From positions 1-21,631 of the forward strand of contig DAIOKN010000033.1 in assembly GCA_036756705.1 (NCBI GenBank): a stretch of 21,631 bases of DNA, written 5' to 3'. This document shows positions 13,581 to 21,489 of this stretch, one piece after another. The stretch's first letter is position 1, and each line of letters opens with the position of its first letter. Position numbers and translations under genes: made by a program. Below the pieces are notes generated by a model. The model was not told the DNA's origin. It ran no database searches and worked only from the letters and a program-made list of their open reading frames with translations. This DNA is from Caproicibacter sp002399225. Lineage in GTDB: Bacteria; Bacillota; Clostridia; Oscillospirales; Acutalibacteraceae.

Positions 13581-16500
13581 ATGAAAATACTGAAAAGATG
13601 TTTGGGGCTATTTCTTGCGCTGTTGGTTCCGTTTTGCGGATTCCCTTCGAGTGCGCTGGCCGATTCCAAAATACTCACCATGGGTCAATCCCTTGACTCC
13701 GGTGCATCCCCGGCATTTACGCTGCCGGCGGCAAGCGTCGTTTGGGACGGCACCACGGCTACATTTACCAGCGGCACCGGAACGAAAAGTGACCCCTATT
13801 TAATTTCAACAGGGGAACAGCTTGCGTATTTAGCCACTGCGGTGAACGGTGGAAAAACTTATTCGGGTCAATATTTTAAACTTACGGGCAATATCGTTCT
13901 AAACAACACGAAAAACGCGTCGAGTTGGGACGATACTACGGATGGGCTTACTGCATGGACGCCAATTGGAAATAGTAACAATTCTTTTAAAGGCACTTTT
14001 GACGGCGGCGGCTATTCAGTTTCGGGAATTTATATTAATTCCACTAAGGATTATCAGGGCCTGTTCGGCTGTATCGGAAGCGGCGGCACGGTTAAAAACG
14101 TCGGCATCACGGATAGTTATATCAGCAGTACAGCCTCCTACGTCGGCGGCGTCGCGGGCTTGGCTGACGGTAGTACCATAGAAACCTGTTCCAACACAGG
14201 CGCGGTTAGCGGTGGAGACACGGTCGGCGGCATTGTGGGCTTTGTTTCTAGAACAAGTAATAGTACCATAGAAACCTGTTACAACACAGGCGCGGTTAGC
14301 GGTGGAGACACGGTCGGCGGCATTGCGGGCTATATTGCTAGAGTCGGTGACATTATTTTTGGTACAGGGAAAAATGCCATAGAAACCTGTTACAACACAG
14401 GCGCGGTTAGCGGTGAAAGCACGGTCGGCGGCATCGCGGGCTTTACTGCTGAGCGTAGTATTATAGAAACATGTTACAACACAGGCACGGTCAGCGGCGA
14501 AGGCGACTCCGTCGGCGGCATCGTGGGCTGGGCTTATAGTAGTAGATTGACTAGTGGTAGTGGTAGTACCATAAAAACCTGTTACAGCACAGGCACGGTC
14601 AGCGGCGAAAGCACCTCCGTCGGCGGCATTGTGGGCTGTTCTTATAGTAGTACCATAGAAACCTGTTACAGCACAGGCACGGTCAGCGGCACAAACAGGG
14701 TCGGCGGTGTTGTGGGAGAAGATAGCCATGGAACATTTACTTCTGACTATTATTGTGGCTATGTCGGCGGCATCGGGAAAAACGGCACAACCGAAGCGAA
14801 TGATGCCAAAAACAAAACAATACCTTTTGTTTCTTATAGTCCTTTACCTTTATATGTCGGATATACGGCAGAACTTGCCGAACTTTCGGCAGATAATTTA
14901 AAGAAAGATTTTAAAAATGCTTTCGGCATAACTAAGATTCAATACCCGGAAGAATGTCAATCGGCGAATACAGATATTGTGACTTTTGGGAAAGGCGATG
15001 ACAACAAAAAAATACTTACCGGTGTTGGCGCAGGCAGTGCAACGGTAAGCGGGGAAATTACTATTTCCCAAAATGTGCTGAATATGGCGGATAGCACAAA
15101 AGGCTTTAGCGGCGCGGGAACAACGACGATAACCGGAGCGGTCAGCTTGCCGATTACAGTGCAGAAAATAACGCCGCAAATAACAGCACCGGCAACTTCT
15201 GATGTAACTTATGGCTCTCCGCTTTCTGCTTCCACTCTTTTGGGCGGCGAAGCGGTCAATGCAAGCGGCAAAGCGGTGGCCGGCACGTTCGCGTGGGCAC
15301 ACCCGGATACGGTTGTAACGACTTCCGGCGAATATGAAGTAACTTTTACTCCGGACGACACAGCTGGCTATAATACAGTATCCGACATTATGGTTGTGGT
15401 AACAGTGCATAAAGCAACGCCGCAAATAACAGCACTGACAGCTTCTAATGTAACTTTCGATTCTCCGCTTTCTGTTTCCACTTTTATGGACGGCAAAGCG
15501 GTCAACGCAAGCGGCAAAGCGGTGGCTGGCACGTTCGCGTGGGCACACCCGGATACGGCTGTAACGGCTTCTGGCGAATATGAAGTAACTTTTACTCCGG
15601 ATGACACAACTGACTATAATACGGTATCCGGCATTATGGTTGCGGTTACAATGCAGAAGGCAGATACTTCTGTTGAACTTTCCGCAACGCCTAACAGTGG
15701 TACTGCGGGAGATACCTTGATGCTGACCGCGACGGTTTCAGGCATTACAGGGCATGACCCGACCGGAACGATAACTTTCAAGGACGGCCAGGAGACTTTA
15801 GGAAGCGCCGACCTTTCGAGCGGTGAAGCTTCTTATACATGGAGCAGCGTCCCGGCGGGAGACCATTCCCTTACGGCGATCTATTCGGGTGATGACAATT
15901 ATAACGCGTCAAATGGCAGCTTATCCTATAACGCTGCAAAAAAGGCGCAGGTCGAGCTGGTCATTTCTGGCGTGCCGGCTTCGGTTGAATATGGCGGTGA
16001 TACCGGCTTTGCGCTAAATGTCGGCGGCGGCTCCGGTACTGGCGAGGTAAGCTATATGGTAACCGGTTCTTCTGTTTCGGTGGACTCTTCCGGCAACGTG
16101 GCCATTCGGGGTGTCGGTGATTCGACCATTATTGTGACGAAAGCGGAAGATAGTATTTATAATGAAGTGCAGAAGACTTTAACAATATCGGTTAGAATGG
16201 GAACGCCCACCATTGAAACGAAGCCTGTGGCTTCTAATGTAGTTTATGGCTCTCCGTTTTCCGCTTCCACTCTTTCGGGCGGCAAAGCGGTCAACGCAAG
16301 CGGCAAAGCGGTGGCCGGCACGTTCGCGTGGGCACACCCGGATACGGTTGTAACGGCTTACGGCAAATATGAAGTAACTTTTACTCCGGACGACACAACT
16401 GACTATAAGACGGTATCCAGCATTATGGTTGCGGTTACCGCTTTACCTACCTACAGCATAAACGTAGATACAAGTATTACAGGCGGTACAGTATCGGTAA

Positions 16501-17801
16501 ATTCATCTTCAGCTCCTGAGGGCGGCATAATAACGGTAACCGTTACGGCTAACAGTGGATATACACTTGTTTCCGGTTCACTTTCTTACAGCGACGGTAC
16601 GAATAGCTACCCCATCACGGGCAGCAGCTTCCCCATGCCCGCCTCGGACGTGACCGTCACAGCGAAGTTTAAGAAGGCATCCGGCGGCCACTCAAGCGGC
16701 GGTTCAGGTACGAATTTCAAACCGTCCCTGCCTTTAATCGTTACGAATGACCAAACCGGTACGGCTGCCGATCTTTCCGGCGCGTCATTTCCACCGAGCG
16801 TAACCGGCATTTCGCTTTCCGTAATTCCGCAAACGTCCGCTGGCACTCCGGTAGGAACACCCGGCGGCACAGCCGACCCGCAGGGCGTGGCGGCTTACAA
16901 TTTTGCCATACACGACGCGGCGCTGGGCATCATCGGTACGTTACATCTTTACAATGTCAAACTGCTTGACCAGAGCGGGAATTCCGTTACCGGCTTTACC
17001 GGTACGGTAGCCGTGCGGCTTCCGATTCCGGCAGGGCTCAAAGGCACGCCGCATGTGTTCCGTTACGAATCAGGCGGCGCGCTGACCGACATGAACGCGG
17101 TGGTGGAAAACGGATGCCTTGTATTTTCTACGACTCACTTCAGTGAGTATGTCATTGCAGGAACGGGAAGCACGATTTCACTTGACACATCCAGCTACCA
17201 AATGCCCATCGGCGGCAAGTACCAAATTGGCATGAATCTGACCGGCAAGAAAAATGTTTTGGTAAAAATTCATTCCACGAATGACAGAATTGCCACAGCC
17301 GCACGGCTTACGAACGGCAATGTTCAAGTGGACGGCAAGGGCACCGGAACGGCATGGATCATGTTCGACGTGTACGACGATAAAAACCATCTGCTCACGC
17401 ATGTTTCCACCCGCATTGATGTGAAAACCGGAATCCATCCGAGGGGAGATTCTACGAGACAGATCGGTATTTATACGGTTTCGGATACAACGAATTCCCT
17501 GATGATCGATACAAAAAGCTACGAAATGCCTGTCGGAGGCAAATATCAGATCGGCGCGTGGCTGACCGGAGGAAAAGCAGTAACAGTCCGGTATTATTCG
17601 GCAAACAATAGGATTACTTCCGTAATAAAATTATCGAACGGTAATTATCAGGTCACTGGAAACAGAATTGGCACGACGTGGATCATGTTCGATGTGTACG
17701 ATGACAAAAACGAACTTCTCACCCACGTTTCCACACGTATTGATGTGAAAAACGGAATTCAGCAAAAAGGGAATTCAACAAAACAGATCAGCGTTTTCTA
17801 G
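13581..17801 (+). CDS. Large secreted surface protein with GLUG, Ig-like (MBG/Big) and duplicated C-terminal domains
   Basis: A 1406-residue protein. The start at 13581 follows a GGGGGGAAA site and gives a clean signal peptide (KILKRC, hydrophobic core, cleavage after ALA at about residue 27). In order: a beta-rich N-terminus with GTGTKSDPYLIST (30-160); six to seven GLUG repeats of the type TIETCYNTGAVSG...VGGIVG (about 175-380); two MBG-like Ig repeats (about 527-690); a Big_3-like domain with GTITFKDG (693-787); another Ig-like domain (790-873); a third MBG copy (873-953); a B-repeat-like domain ending PASDVTVTAKFKK (955-1032); a Gly/Ser linker; a domain resembling adhesin stalks (1050-1195); and two copies of a C-terminal domain of about 100 residues (1199-1406). 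No LPXTG, SLH or transmembrane anchor is seen, so attachment may use the C-terminal pair. Likely an adhesin or cell-surface protein; ligand unknown. Confidence 0.88.
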   Translation: MKILKRCLGLFLALLVPFCGFPSSALADSKILTMGQSLDSGASPAFTLPAASVVWDGTTATFTSGTGTKSDPYLISTGEQLAYLATAVNGGKTYSGQYFKLTGNIVLNNTKNASSWDDTTDGLTAWTPIGNSNNSFKGTFDGGGYSVSGIYINSTKDYQGLFGCIGSGGTVKNVGITDSYISSTASYVGGVAGLADGSTIETCSNTGAVSGGDTVGGIVGFVSRTSNSTIETCYNTGAVSGGDTVGGIAGYIARVGDIIFGTGKNAIETCYNTGAVSGESTVGGIAGFTAERSIIETCYNTGTVSGEGDSVGGIVGWAYSSRLTSGSGSTIKTCYSTGTVSGESTSVGGIVGCSYSSTIETCYSTGTVSGTNRVGGVVGEDSHGTFTSDYYCGYVGGIGKNGTTEANDAKNKTIPFVSYSPLPLYVGYTAELAELSADNLKKDFKNAFGITKIQYPEECQSANTDIVTFGKGDDNKKILTGVGAGSATVSGEITISQNVLNMADSTKGFSGAGTTTITGAVSLPITVQKITPQITAPATSDVTYGSPLSASTLLGGEAVNASGKAVAGTFAWAHPDTVVTTSGEYEVTFTPDDTAGYNTVSDIMVVVTVHKATPQITALTASNVTFDSPLSVSTFMDGKAVNASGKAVAGTFAWAHPDTAVTASGEYEVTFTPDDTTDYNTVSGIMVAVTMQKADTSVELSATPNSGTAGDTLMLTATVSGITGHDPTGTITFKDGQETLGSADLSSGEASYTWSSVPAGDHSLTAIYSGDDNYNASNGSLSYNAAKKAQVELVISGVPASVEYGGDTGFALNVGGGSGTGEVSYMVTGSSVSVDSSGNVAIRGVGDSTIIVTKAEDSIYNEVQKTLTISVRMGTPTIETKPVASNVVYGSPFSASTLSGGKAVNASGKAVAGTFAWAHPDTVVTAYGKYEVTFTPDDTTDYKTVSSIMVAVTALPTYSINVDTSITGGTVSVNSSSAPEGGIITVTVTANSGYTLVSGSLSYSDGTNSYPITGSSFPMPASDVTVTAKFKKASGGHSSGGSGTNFKPSLPLIVTNDQTGTAADLSGASFPPSVTGISLSVIPQTSAGTPVGTPGGTADPQGVAAYNFAIHDAALGIIGTLHLYNVKLLDQSGNSVTGFTGTVAVRLPIPAGLKGTPHVFRYESGGALTDMNAVVENGCLVFSTTHFSEYVIAGTGSTISLDTSSYQMPIGGKYQIGMNLTGKKNVLVKIHSTNDRIATAARLTNGNVQVDGKGTGTAWIMFDVYDDKNHLLTHVSTRIDVKTGIHPRGDSTRQIGIYTVSDTTNSLMIDTKSYEMPVGGKYQIGAWLTGGKAVTVRYYSANNRITSVIKLSNGNYQVTGNRIGTTWIMFDVYDDKNELLTHVSTRIDVKNGIQQKGNSTKQISVF
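14163..14720 (+). repeat. GLUG-encoding DNA repeat array
   Basis: Six tandem units built on AGTACCATAGAAACCTGTTA and an ACAGGCRCGGTYAGCGGYG core, 66-100 bp apart with variable inserts. The first three units are nearly identical at DNA level, which invites expansion or contraction by recombination. Confidence 0.8.
15160..16440 (+). repeat. Three near-identical Ig-like (MBG-type) coding repeats
   Basis: Copies at about 15160-15410, 15410-15650 and 16200-16440, about 240-250 bp each. Each has the core GKAVNASGKAVAGTFAWAHP followed by YEVTFTPDDT. DNA identity across the core at 15250, 15495 and 16285 is nearly complete; two unrelated Ig-like domains separate the last two copies. Confidence 0.8.
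17170..17798 (+). repeat. Two tandem copies of an unrecognised C-terminal domain
   Basis: Copies start at about 17175 and 17499 (unit about 108 codons). Shared blocks are DTxSYxMPxGGKYQIG, LTGGK/LTGKK, NRI, LxNGNxQV, WIMFDVYDDKN and LLTHVSTRIDVK. Protein identity is high while DNA differs at many third positions, so the duplication is not recent. Confidence 0.8.
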
Positions 17802-17874
17802 AATACGAGATGTAAATTTATAGCGGATGCATTTCTTTGATTGAGTACTATTACTCCGAACAGCGTGCTCATAA

Positions 17875-17913
17875 AAATAGGATAGATTCCTTATAATGGA
17901 ATCTATCCTATTT
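17875..17913. terminator. Bidirectional terminator between the surface protein gene and ssrA
   Basis: Perfect 16-bp stem (17875-17890 with 17898-17913) with a 7-nt loop. T tails flank it on both strands (TTTATTT plus, TTTTTAT minus), so it can end both converging transcripts. Confidence 0.9.
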
Positions 17914-17920
17914 ATTTCCA

Positions 17921-18290
17921 TGGTGGAGATGACGAGAGTCGAACTCGTGTCCGAAGGTCGATTGCCAAGGGCTTCTACGAGTGTAGCCGGTAATTTAACA
18001 TTCCCTCAGCGCGCCGCTTGCCGGCAGGCTTCACGCTTTAGTAGCCTTTGAGTCATGACCGGGGTAAAGGCATTCCCCGGTTCACGTTTACCGCTTATCG
18101 ACGCCTTTATCCGGGCCGCGGTGTTCCCGGTAAAGACGGCAGTCTAATTAGGCTGCGTACGCCATCCCATAATTGTAGTTATAGTTAGCGTTTTCATTTT
18201 TGTCATTTGTTTTGCTTGCGGAGAAAAAGCGTTCCGCGACGCTACTCGCTTCCCGTGGTTAACAACCCCCGTCGAAACCTTTACATCCCC
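17921..18290 (-). ncRNA. ssrA: tmRNA (transfer-messenger RNA)
   Basis: The 5' end (GGGGATG at 18284-18290) pairs with CATCTCC (17925-17931), followed by A and an encoded CCA (17921-17923), forming the tRNA-like acceptor stem. The 5' part has the conserved GGTTTCGACGGG, and the 3' part the T-arm CGAGTTCGACTCTCG. Length 370 nt is typical. Role: releases ribosomes stalled on broken mRNAs and tags their products for proteolysis, together with SmpB, whose gene lies 18 nt upstream. The two genes are probably co-transcribed. The internal tag frame (18148-18219) reads ASKTNDKNENANYNYNYGM then AYAA and stop: 23 residues, much longer than the usual 8-15 although it keeps a terminal AA. The resume codon (GCA at 18217-18219) is my inference from position and the final Ala-Ala. 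Confidence 0.93.
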
Positions 18291-18308
18291 ATGTAAGTGT
18301 TCTACAGA

Positions 18309-18773
18309 TCAGCGGTTCCGTTCCTTCATGGCCCGCTCCATGTCGCGCTTTGCCGCCCTCGCCGCCATATCGGCGCGCTTGTCATACAGCTTTTTCCCCT
18401 TGCAGAGACCAATCTGTACCTTAACCAGAGAGCCCTTAAAATAAACAGAAATCGGGATCAGGGCATACCCCTGCTGTTTCACCATACCGAACAGCCGCAG
18501 GATCTCTTTTTTATGCATCAACAGACGGCGGACGCGCATCGGATCTTGATTAAAGATATTCCCATGTTCATACGGGCTAATGTGCATCCCCCGAATCTGC
18601 AATTCCCCATTGTCGATTGCGCACCAAGAATCTTTCAGGTTTACCTGACCCTTGCGGATCGATTTTACTTCCGTCCCGCAAAGTTCAATTCCGGCCTCCA
18701 TGCTTTCCTCAACAAAGTAATCATGATAGGCTTTTTTGTTTTTTGCAATCGTTTTAAAAGAATCTTTCCGCAT
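18309..18773 (-). CDS. smpB: SsrA-binding protein SmpB
   Basis: A 154-residue protein of normal length. Family blocks: IAKNKKAYHDYFVEESMEAG, then ELCGTEVKSIRKGQVNLKDS and HISPYEHGN, and the basic C-terminal tail (KRADMAARAAKRDMERAMK) that enters the empty mRNA channel. It binds tmRNA and brings it to stalled ribosomes. The start at 18773 is chosen over an in-frame upstream start (18809) because a GGGG-containing site (AAGAAGGGG) lies 5 nt before it and the N-terminus then matches the family. A promoter (18800-18828) directly upstream gives it a transcript independent of recR; ssrA follows 18 nt after its stop. Confidence 0.95.
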   Translation of the reverse strand: MRKDSFKTIAKNKKAYHDYFVEESMEAGIELCGTEVKSIRKGQVNLKDSWCAIDNGELQIRGMHISPYEHGNIFNQDPMRVRRLLMHKKEILRLFGMVKQQGYALIPISVYFKGSLVKVQIGLCKGKKLYDKRADMAARAAKRDMERAMKERNR

Positions 18774-18799
18774 AAAAGCCCCTTCTTTTCGGGAATTAG

Positions 18800-18828
18800 A
18801 GAATAGCATATTTTGTTCCGGTTGTCAA
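18800..18828 (-). promoter_or_regulatory. Promoter of smpB-ssrA
   Basis: Minus strand TTGACA (18823-18828), exact 17-nt spacer, TATTCT (18800-18805), between the recR stop and the smpB start. Confidence 0.8.
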
Positions 18829-18851
18829 GGGTTTATGTAAACTTAAGGCGT

Positions 18852-19460
18852 TCAAAGCTCGCTTCGCCCTTCCAGCGCACGGGCCAAGGTAAACTCATCC
18901 GCGTATTCCAAATCGCCCCCGACCGGGATTCCGTAGGCAAGGCGCGTGACCTTGACCCCAAGCGGTTTTAAAAGGCGCGAAATGTACATGGCGGTAGCCT
19001 CCCCTTCGACGGTCGGGTTGGTTGCCATGATGACTTCCCTGACTTTCGGATCTTTCTGCCCGATCCTGGCAAGCAGTTCTTTAATGCAGAGCTGGCCGGG
19101 GCCGATTCCGTTGAGTGGGGAAATCACCCCATGAAGGACATGATAAACCGCATTAAATTCGTGCGTGCGCTCCAGGGCGACCACGTCGCGCGGATCTTCA
19201 ACCACGCAGATAACCGAATGATCCCGCGCGGGATCGCGGCAGATCGGGCACAGCTCTTCCTCCGTCAGATTACAGCAGATTTTACAGTAATGGATCTTCT
19301 GATGCGCTTCCAAAATCGCATTGGAAAACTCTTTCACGCCATCGTCGGTCAGACCAAGCACATAATAGGCAAGGCGCTGCGCGCTTTTACTGCCGACGCC
19401 GGGCATCCGCTCAAACTGATCCGTCAGACGCGAAAAAGACGGAATATGGTAGGTCGCCAT
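18852..19460 (-). CDS. recR: Recombination protein RecR
   Basis: A 202-residue protein. An N-terminal helix-hairpin-helix (RMPGVGSKSAQRLAYYVL) is followed by a four-cysteine zinc finger (C59, C62, C71, C74: CKICCNLTEEELCPIC), then a Toprim domain (VICVVEDPRDVVALE; later GEATAMYI), and the C-terminal GIPVGGDLEYADEFTLARAL. With RecO and RecF it loads RecA on gapped DNA. The start lies 3 nt after the ybaB stop with no strong ribosome binding site, so it relies on coupling with ybaB. dnaX-ybaB-recR is a conserved operon. Confidence 0.96.
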   Translation of the reverse strand: MATYHIPSFSRLTDQFERMPGVGSKSAQRLAYYVLGLTDDGVKEFSNAILEAHQKIHYCKICCNLTEEELCPICRDPARDHSVICVVEDPRDVVALERTHEFNAVYHVLHGVISPLNGIGPGQLCIKELLARIGQKDPKVREVIMATNPTVEGEATAMYISRLLKPLGVKVTRLAYGIPVGGDLEYADEFTLARALEGRSEL

Positions 19461-19463
19461 CGT

Positions 19464-19814
19464 TTACAGCAAGCCCGGCACGTTCAGGCTGCCGGAAATC
19501 TTTCCCATGCTTTCTTCCTTATCGTTCGCCGCCGCGCGCAAAGCCTCATTGACCGCGGCAATCACCAGATCAGAAAGCATCTCCACATCTTCGGGGTCCA
19601 CAACTTCCGGCTTGATCTCCAGCGCTTTTACTTCCATTTTGCCGGTTACAGTGGCACGGACCGCATCTCCGCCGGAAGAAGCCGTATAGTCCTTTTCTTC
19701 CAATTCCTGCGTCACCTGGGCCATCCGCTCCTGCAGCTTTTGAGCCTGGCGCGCAATCTGCTGCAAATTGGATGCGCCTCCGCCGCCGTATCCCTGGGGC
19801 AGTCTCGCTTTCAT
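19464..19814 (-). CDS. ybaB: YbaB/EbfC family nucleoid-associated protein
   Basis: A 116-residue protein of the usual size. The N-terminus is glycine-rich (GYGGGGASN), then a long helix NLQQIARQAQKLQERMAQVT, the strands around VTGKMEVKALEIKPEVVDPE, and a C-terminal helix (MLSDLVIAAVNEAL). The family forms tweezer-like dimers that bind DNA. GGAGGAG lies 5-6 nt before the ATG. It sits 14 nt after dnaX and 3 nt before recR. Confidence 0.94.
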   Translation of the reverse strand: MKARLPQGYGGGGASNLQQIARQAQKLQERMAQVTQELEEKDYTASSGGDAVRATVTGKMEVKALEIKPEVVDPEDVEMLSDLVIAAVNEALRAAANDKEESMGKISGSLNVPGLL

Positions 19815-19828
19815 GAAATCTCCTCCTG

Positions 19829-21472
19829 TTATTTTGTTTCGACCGGGATTCCCTCATCTTCCGCTTTCCGGGCAAGGCGGGCCAGGGGATCGTCCTTCCT
19901 GCAGTCTTCTTTCGGCTTTTGGTACGGCCCAAGGTTATAGGTTCTCCCGGTCACCTGCTGAATGGCCCGCCGCATGTTTTCCCGCTGCTCCGGCTTTCGA
20001 AGCAGCCGGAACGCGATTTCATTTGGGGCATCGATCAGGACATAATCCCCGCTGACATAGGCGGTAGAGCCGTTAAAAGCCGCCGCAATCGTATGGGAAT
20101 AATTTTTCAGCGTCTGGACAATCTCCGGCCATTCGGTCAGCTTTTCCGCTTTGGTCTGCAGCTTTTCGATATTTTTTTCCGGCCCGGCTAAAGCGTTTTC
20201 CCGCCGAACCGGCTTGGCATCTTCCCCGCCGGCTGTTTTTGCGTCAGGTTCCGGCTGTTCCGGTCCCGACTTGGGGGAAACTGTGGCAGAAACGGCCGCG
20301 GGCCGGTGGGGAACCGTAGCAGCGGACGGCCGCGCTCCGCCGCGCTCCAGTGCTTCCACACGCCTCAGCAACGCTTCGGGGGAAGTATCCAGCTGCGGAG
20401 AGCAAAGGCGAAGCATGGCAAGTTCAAATTCCATCCTGCGGTCTCCCCCGTGGAACATTTTTTCCAGCGTTTCCTGAAGGGTATCCATCCCATGCAGAAC
20501 CATCGTCATGGAAACCGCTCCCGCCTGTTCTTTCAGCTCGCCGAACTCCGCATCCGTCACGGCAAGCAGAGAACGGGGATTTTTCATCGTTTTGATCAGC
20601 ATCAGGCTGCGAAAATGAGAGGACAGTTCCTCGCACAGTCTCGCCATATCTTTGGAAGCGGTATACAGCCGGTCAATGACCTCGAGCGCAGCGCCGCTGT
20701 CCTGGCGGCAAATCGCATCCGTCAGCTGAAACAGATGCTCCCGCCCGACCAGTCCGGCCGTTTCCACAACGACATCTTCCGTTACATGTTTGGAACGCCC
20801 AAAGCACTGATCCAGAATTGAAAGCGCATCGCGCAGGGCGCCGTCGGCCAGCCGGGCGATCAGAAGTGCCGCCTGCGGGTCAATGGAAGCGTTTTCCCGG
20901 CCTGCAACATAGGAAAGGCGCGCCGCGATCTCATTGGGCGGAATCCGGTGGAAATCGAAACGCTGGCAGCGTGAAAGAATCGTCGCCGGCAGCTTGTGCA
21001 CCTCCGTGGTGGCCAAAATGAAAATCACATGCGCCGGCGGCTCTTCCAAGATCTTGAGCAGCGCATTGAAAGCACCGACGGAAAGCATATGGACTTCATC
21101 AATGATATAGACCCGGTACTTTGCGGCGGCAGGCGTAAAATTGGCCTCTTCCCGCAGGGTGCGGATACTGTCAACGCCGTTGTTGGAGGCGGCGTCGATC
21201 TCGACGATATCCATGACCGAGCCGTCGTCGATCCCACGGCAGATTTCACATTCACCGCAGGGATCTCCGTCTTTTGGATGCAGGCAGTTGACCGCCTTGG
21301 CAAGGATTTTGGCGCAGGTGGTTTTACCGGTCCCGCGGGAACCGGTGAACAGGTACGCATGCGCCACTCTTCCGGACATCAGTTCATTTTTCAGCGTCTG
21401 TGTGACCTGCGGCTGGCCGACTACTTCGGAAAAAGTCTTTGGCCTCCATTTTCTGTAAAGGACCTGATACAT
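19829..21472 (-). CDS. dnaX: DNA polymerase III subunit gamma/tau
   Basis: A 547-residue clamp-loader ATPase. Walker A is GSRGTGKT (44-51), the zinc-binding cysteines are C63, C72, C75 and C78, and Walker B is IIDEVH (about 123-128). LATTEVHKLPATILSRCQRF holds the sensor-1 region and SRC arginine finger. Domain III (clamp loader oligomerisation) follows to about residue 365, then a variable linker rich in Ala/Pro and a C-terminal tau region. The ATG at 21472 is preceded by GGTGAG and an SRP RNA gene. An A7 run in the linker (minus strand over 20172-20178, codons 432-434) has the form A AAA AAT in frame and could cause slippage giving a shorter gamma-like product. Confidence 0.96.
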   Translation of the reverse strand: MYQVLYRKWRPKTFSEVVGQPQVTQTLKNELMSGRVAHAYLFTGSRGTGKTTCAKILAKAVNCLHPKDGDPCGECEICRGIDDGSVMDIVEIDAASNNGVDSIRTLREEANFTPAAAKYRVYIIDEVHMLSVGAFNALLKILEEPPAHVIFILATTEVHKLPATILSRCQRFDFHRIPPNEIAARLSYVAGRENASIDPQAALLIARLADGALRDALSILDQCFGRSKHVTEDVVVETAGLVGREHLFQLTDAICRQDSGAALEVIDRLYTASKDMARLCEELSSHFRSLMLIKTMKNPRSLLAVTDAEFGELKEQAGAVSMTMVLHGMDTLQETLEKMFHGGDRRMEFELAMLRLCSPQLDTSPEALLRRVEALERGGARPSAATVPHRPAAVSATVSPKSGPEQPEPDAKTAGGEDAKPVRRENALAGPEKNIEKLQTKAEKLTEWPEIVQTLKNYSHTIAAAFNGSTAYVSGDYVLIDAPNEIAFRLLRKPEQRENMRRAIQQVTGRTYNLGPYQKPKEDCRKDDPLARLARKAEDEGIPVETK

Positions 21473-21489
21473 GCCAACTCACCGCCCCC

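Noticed and set aside
14016..15548. Two long minus-strand frames (237 and 216 codons) inside the surface protein gene
   Set aside because: They lie antisense to repetitive coding DNA, and their residues repeat with the GLUG and MBG units. They lack ribosome binding sites and resemble no family, so they are composition artefacts.
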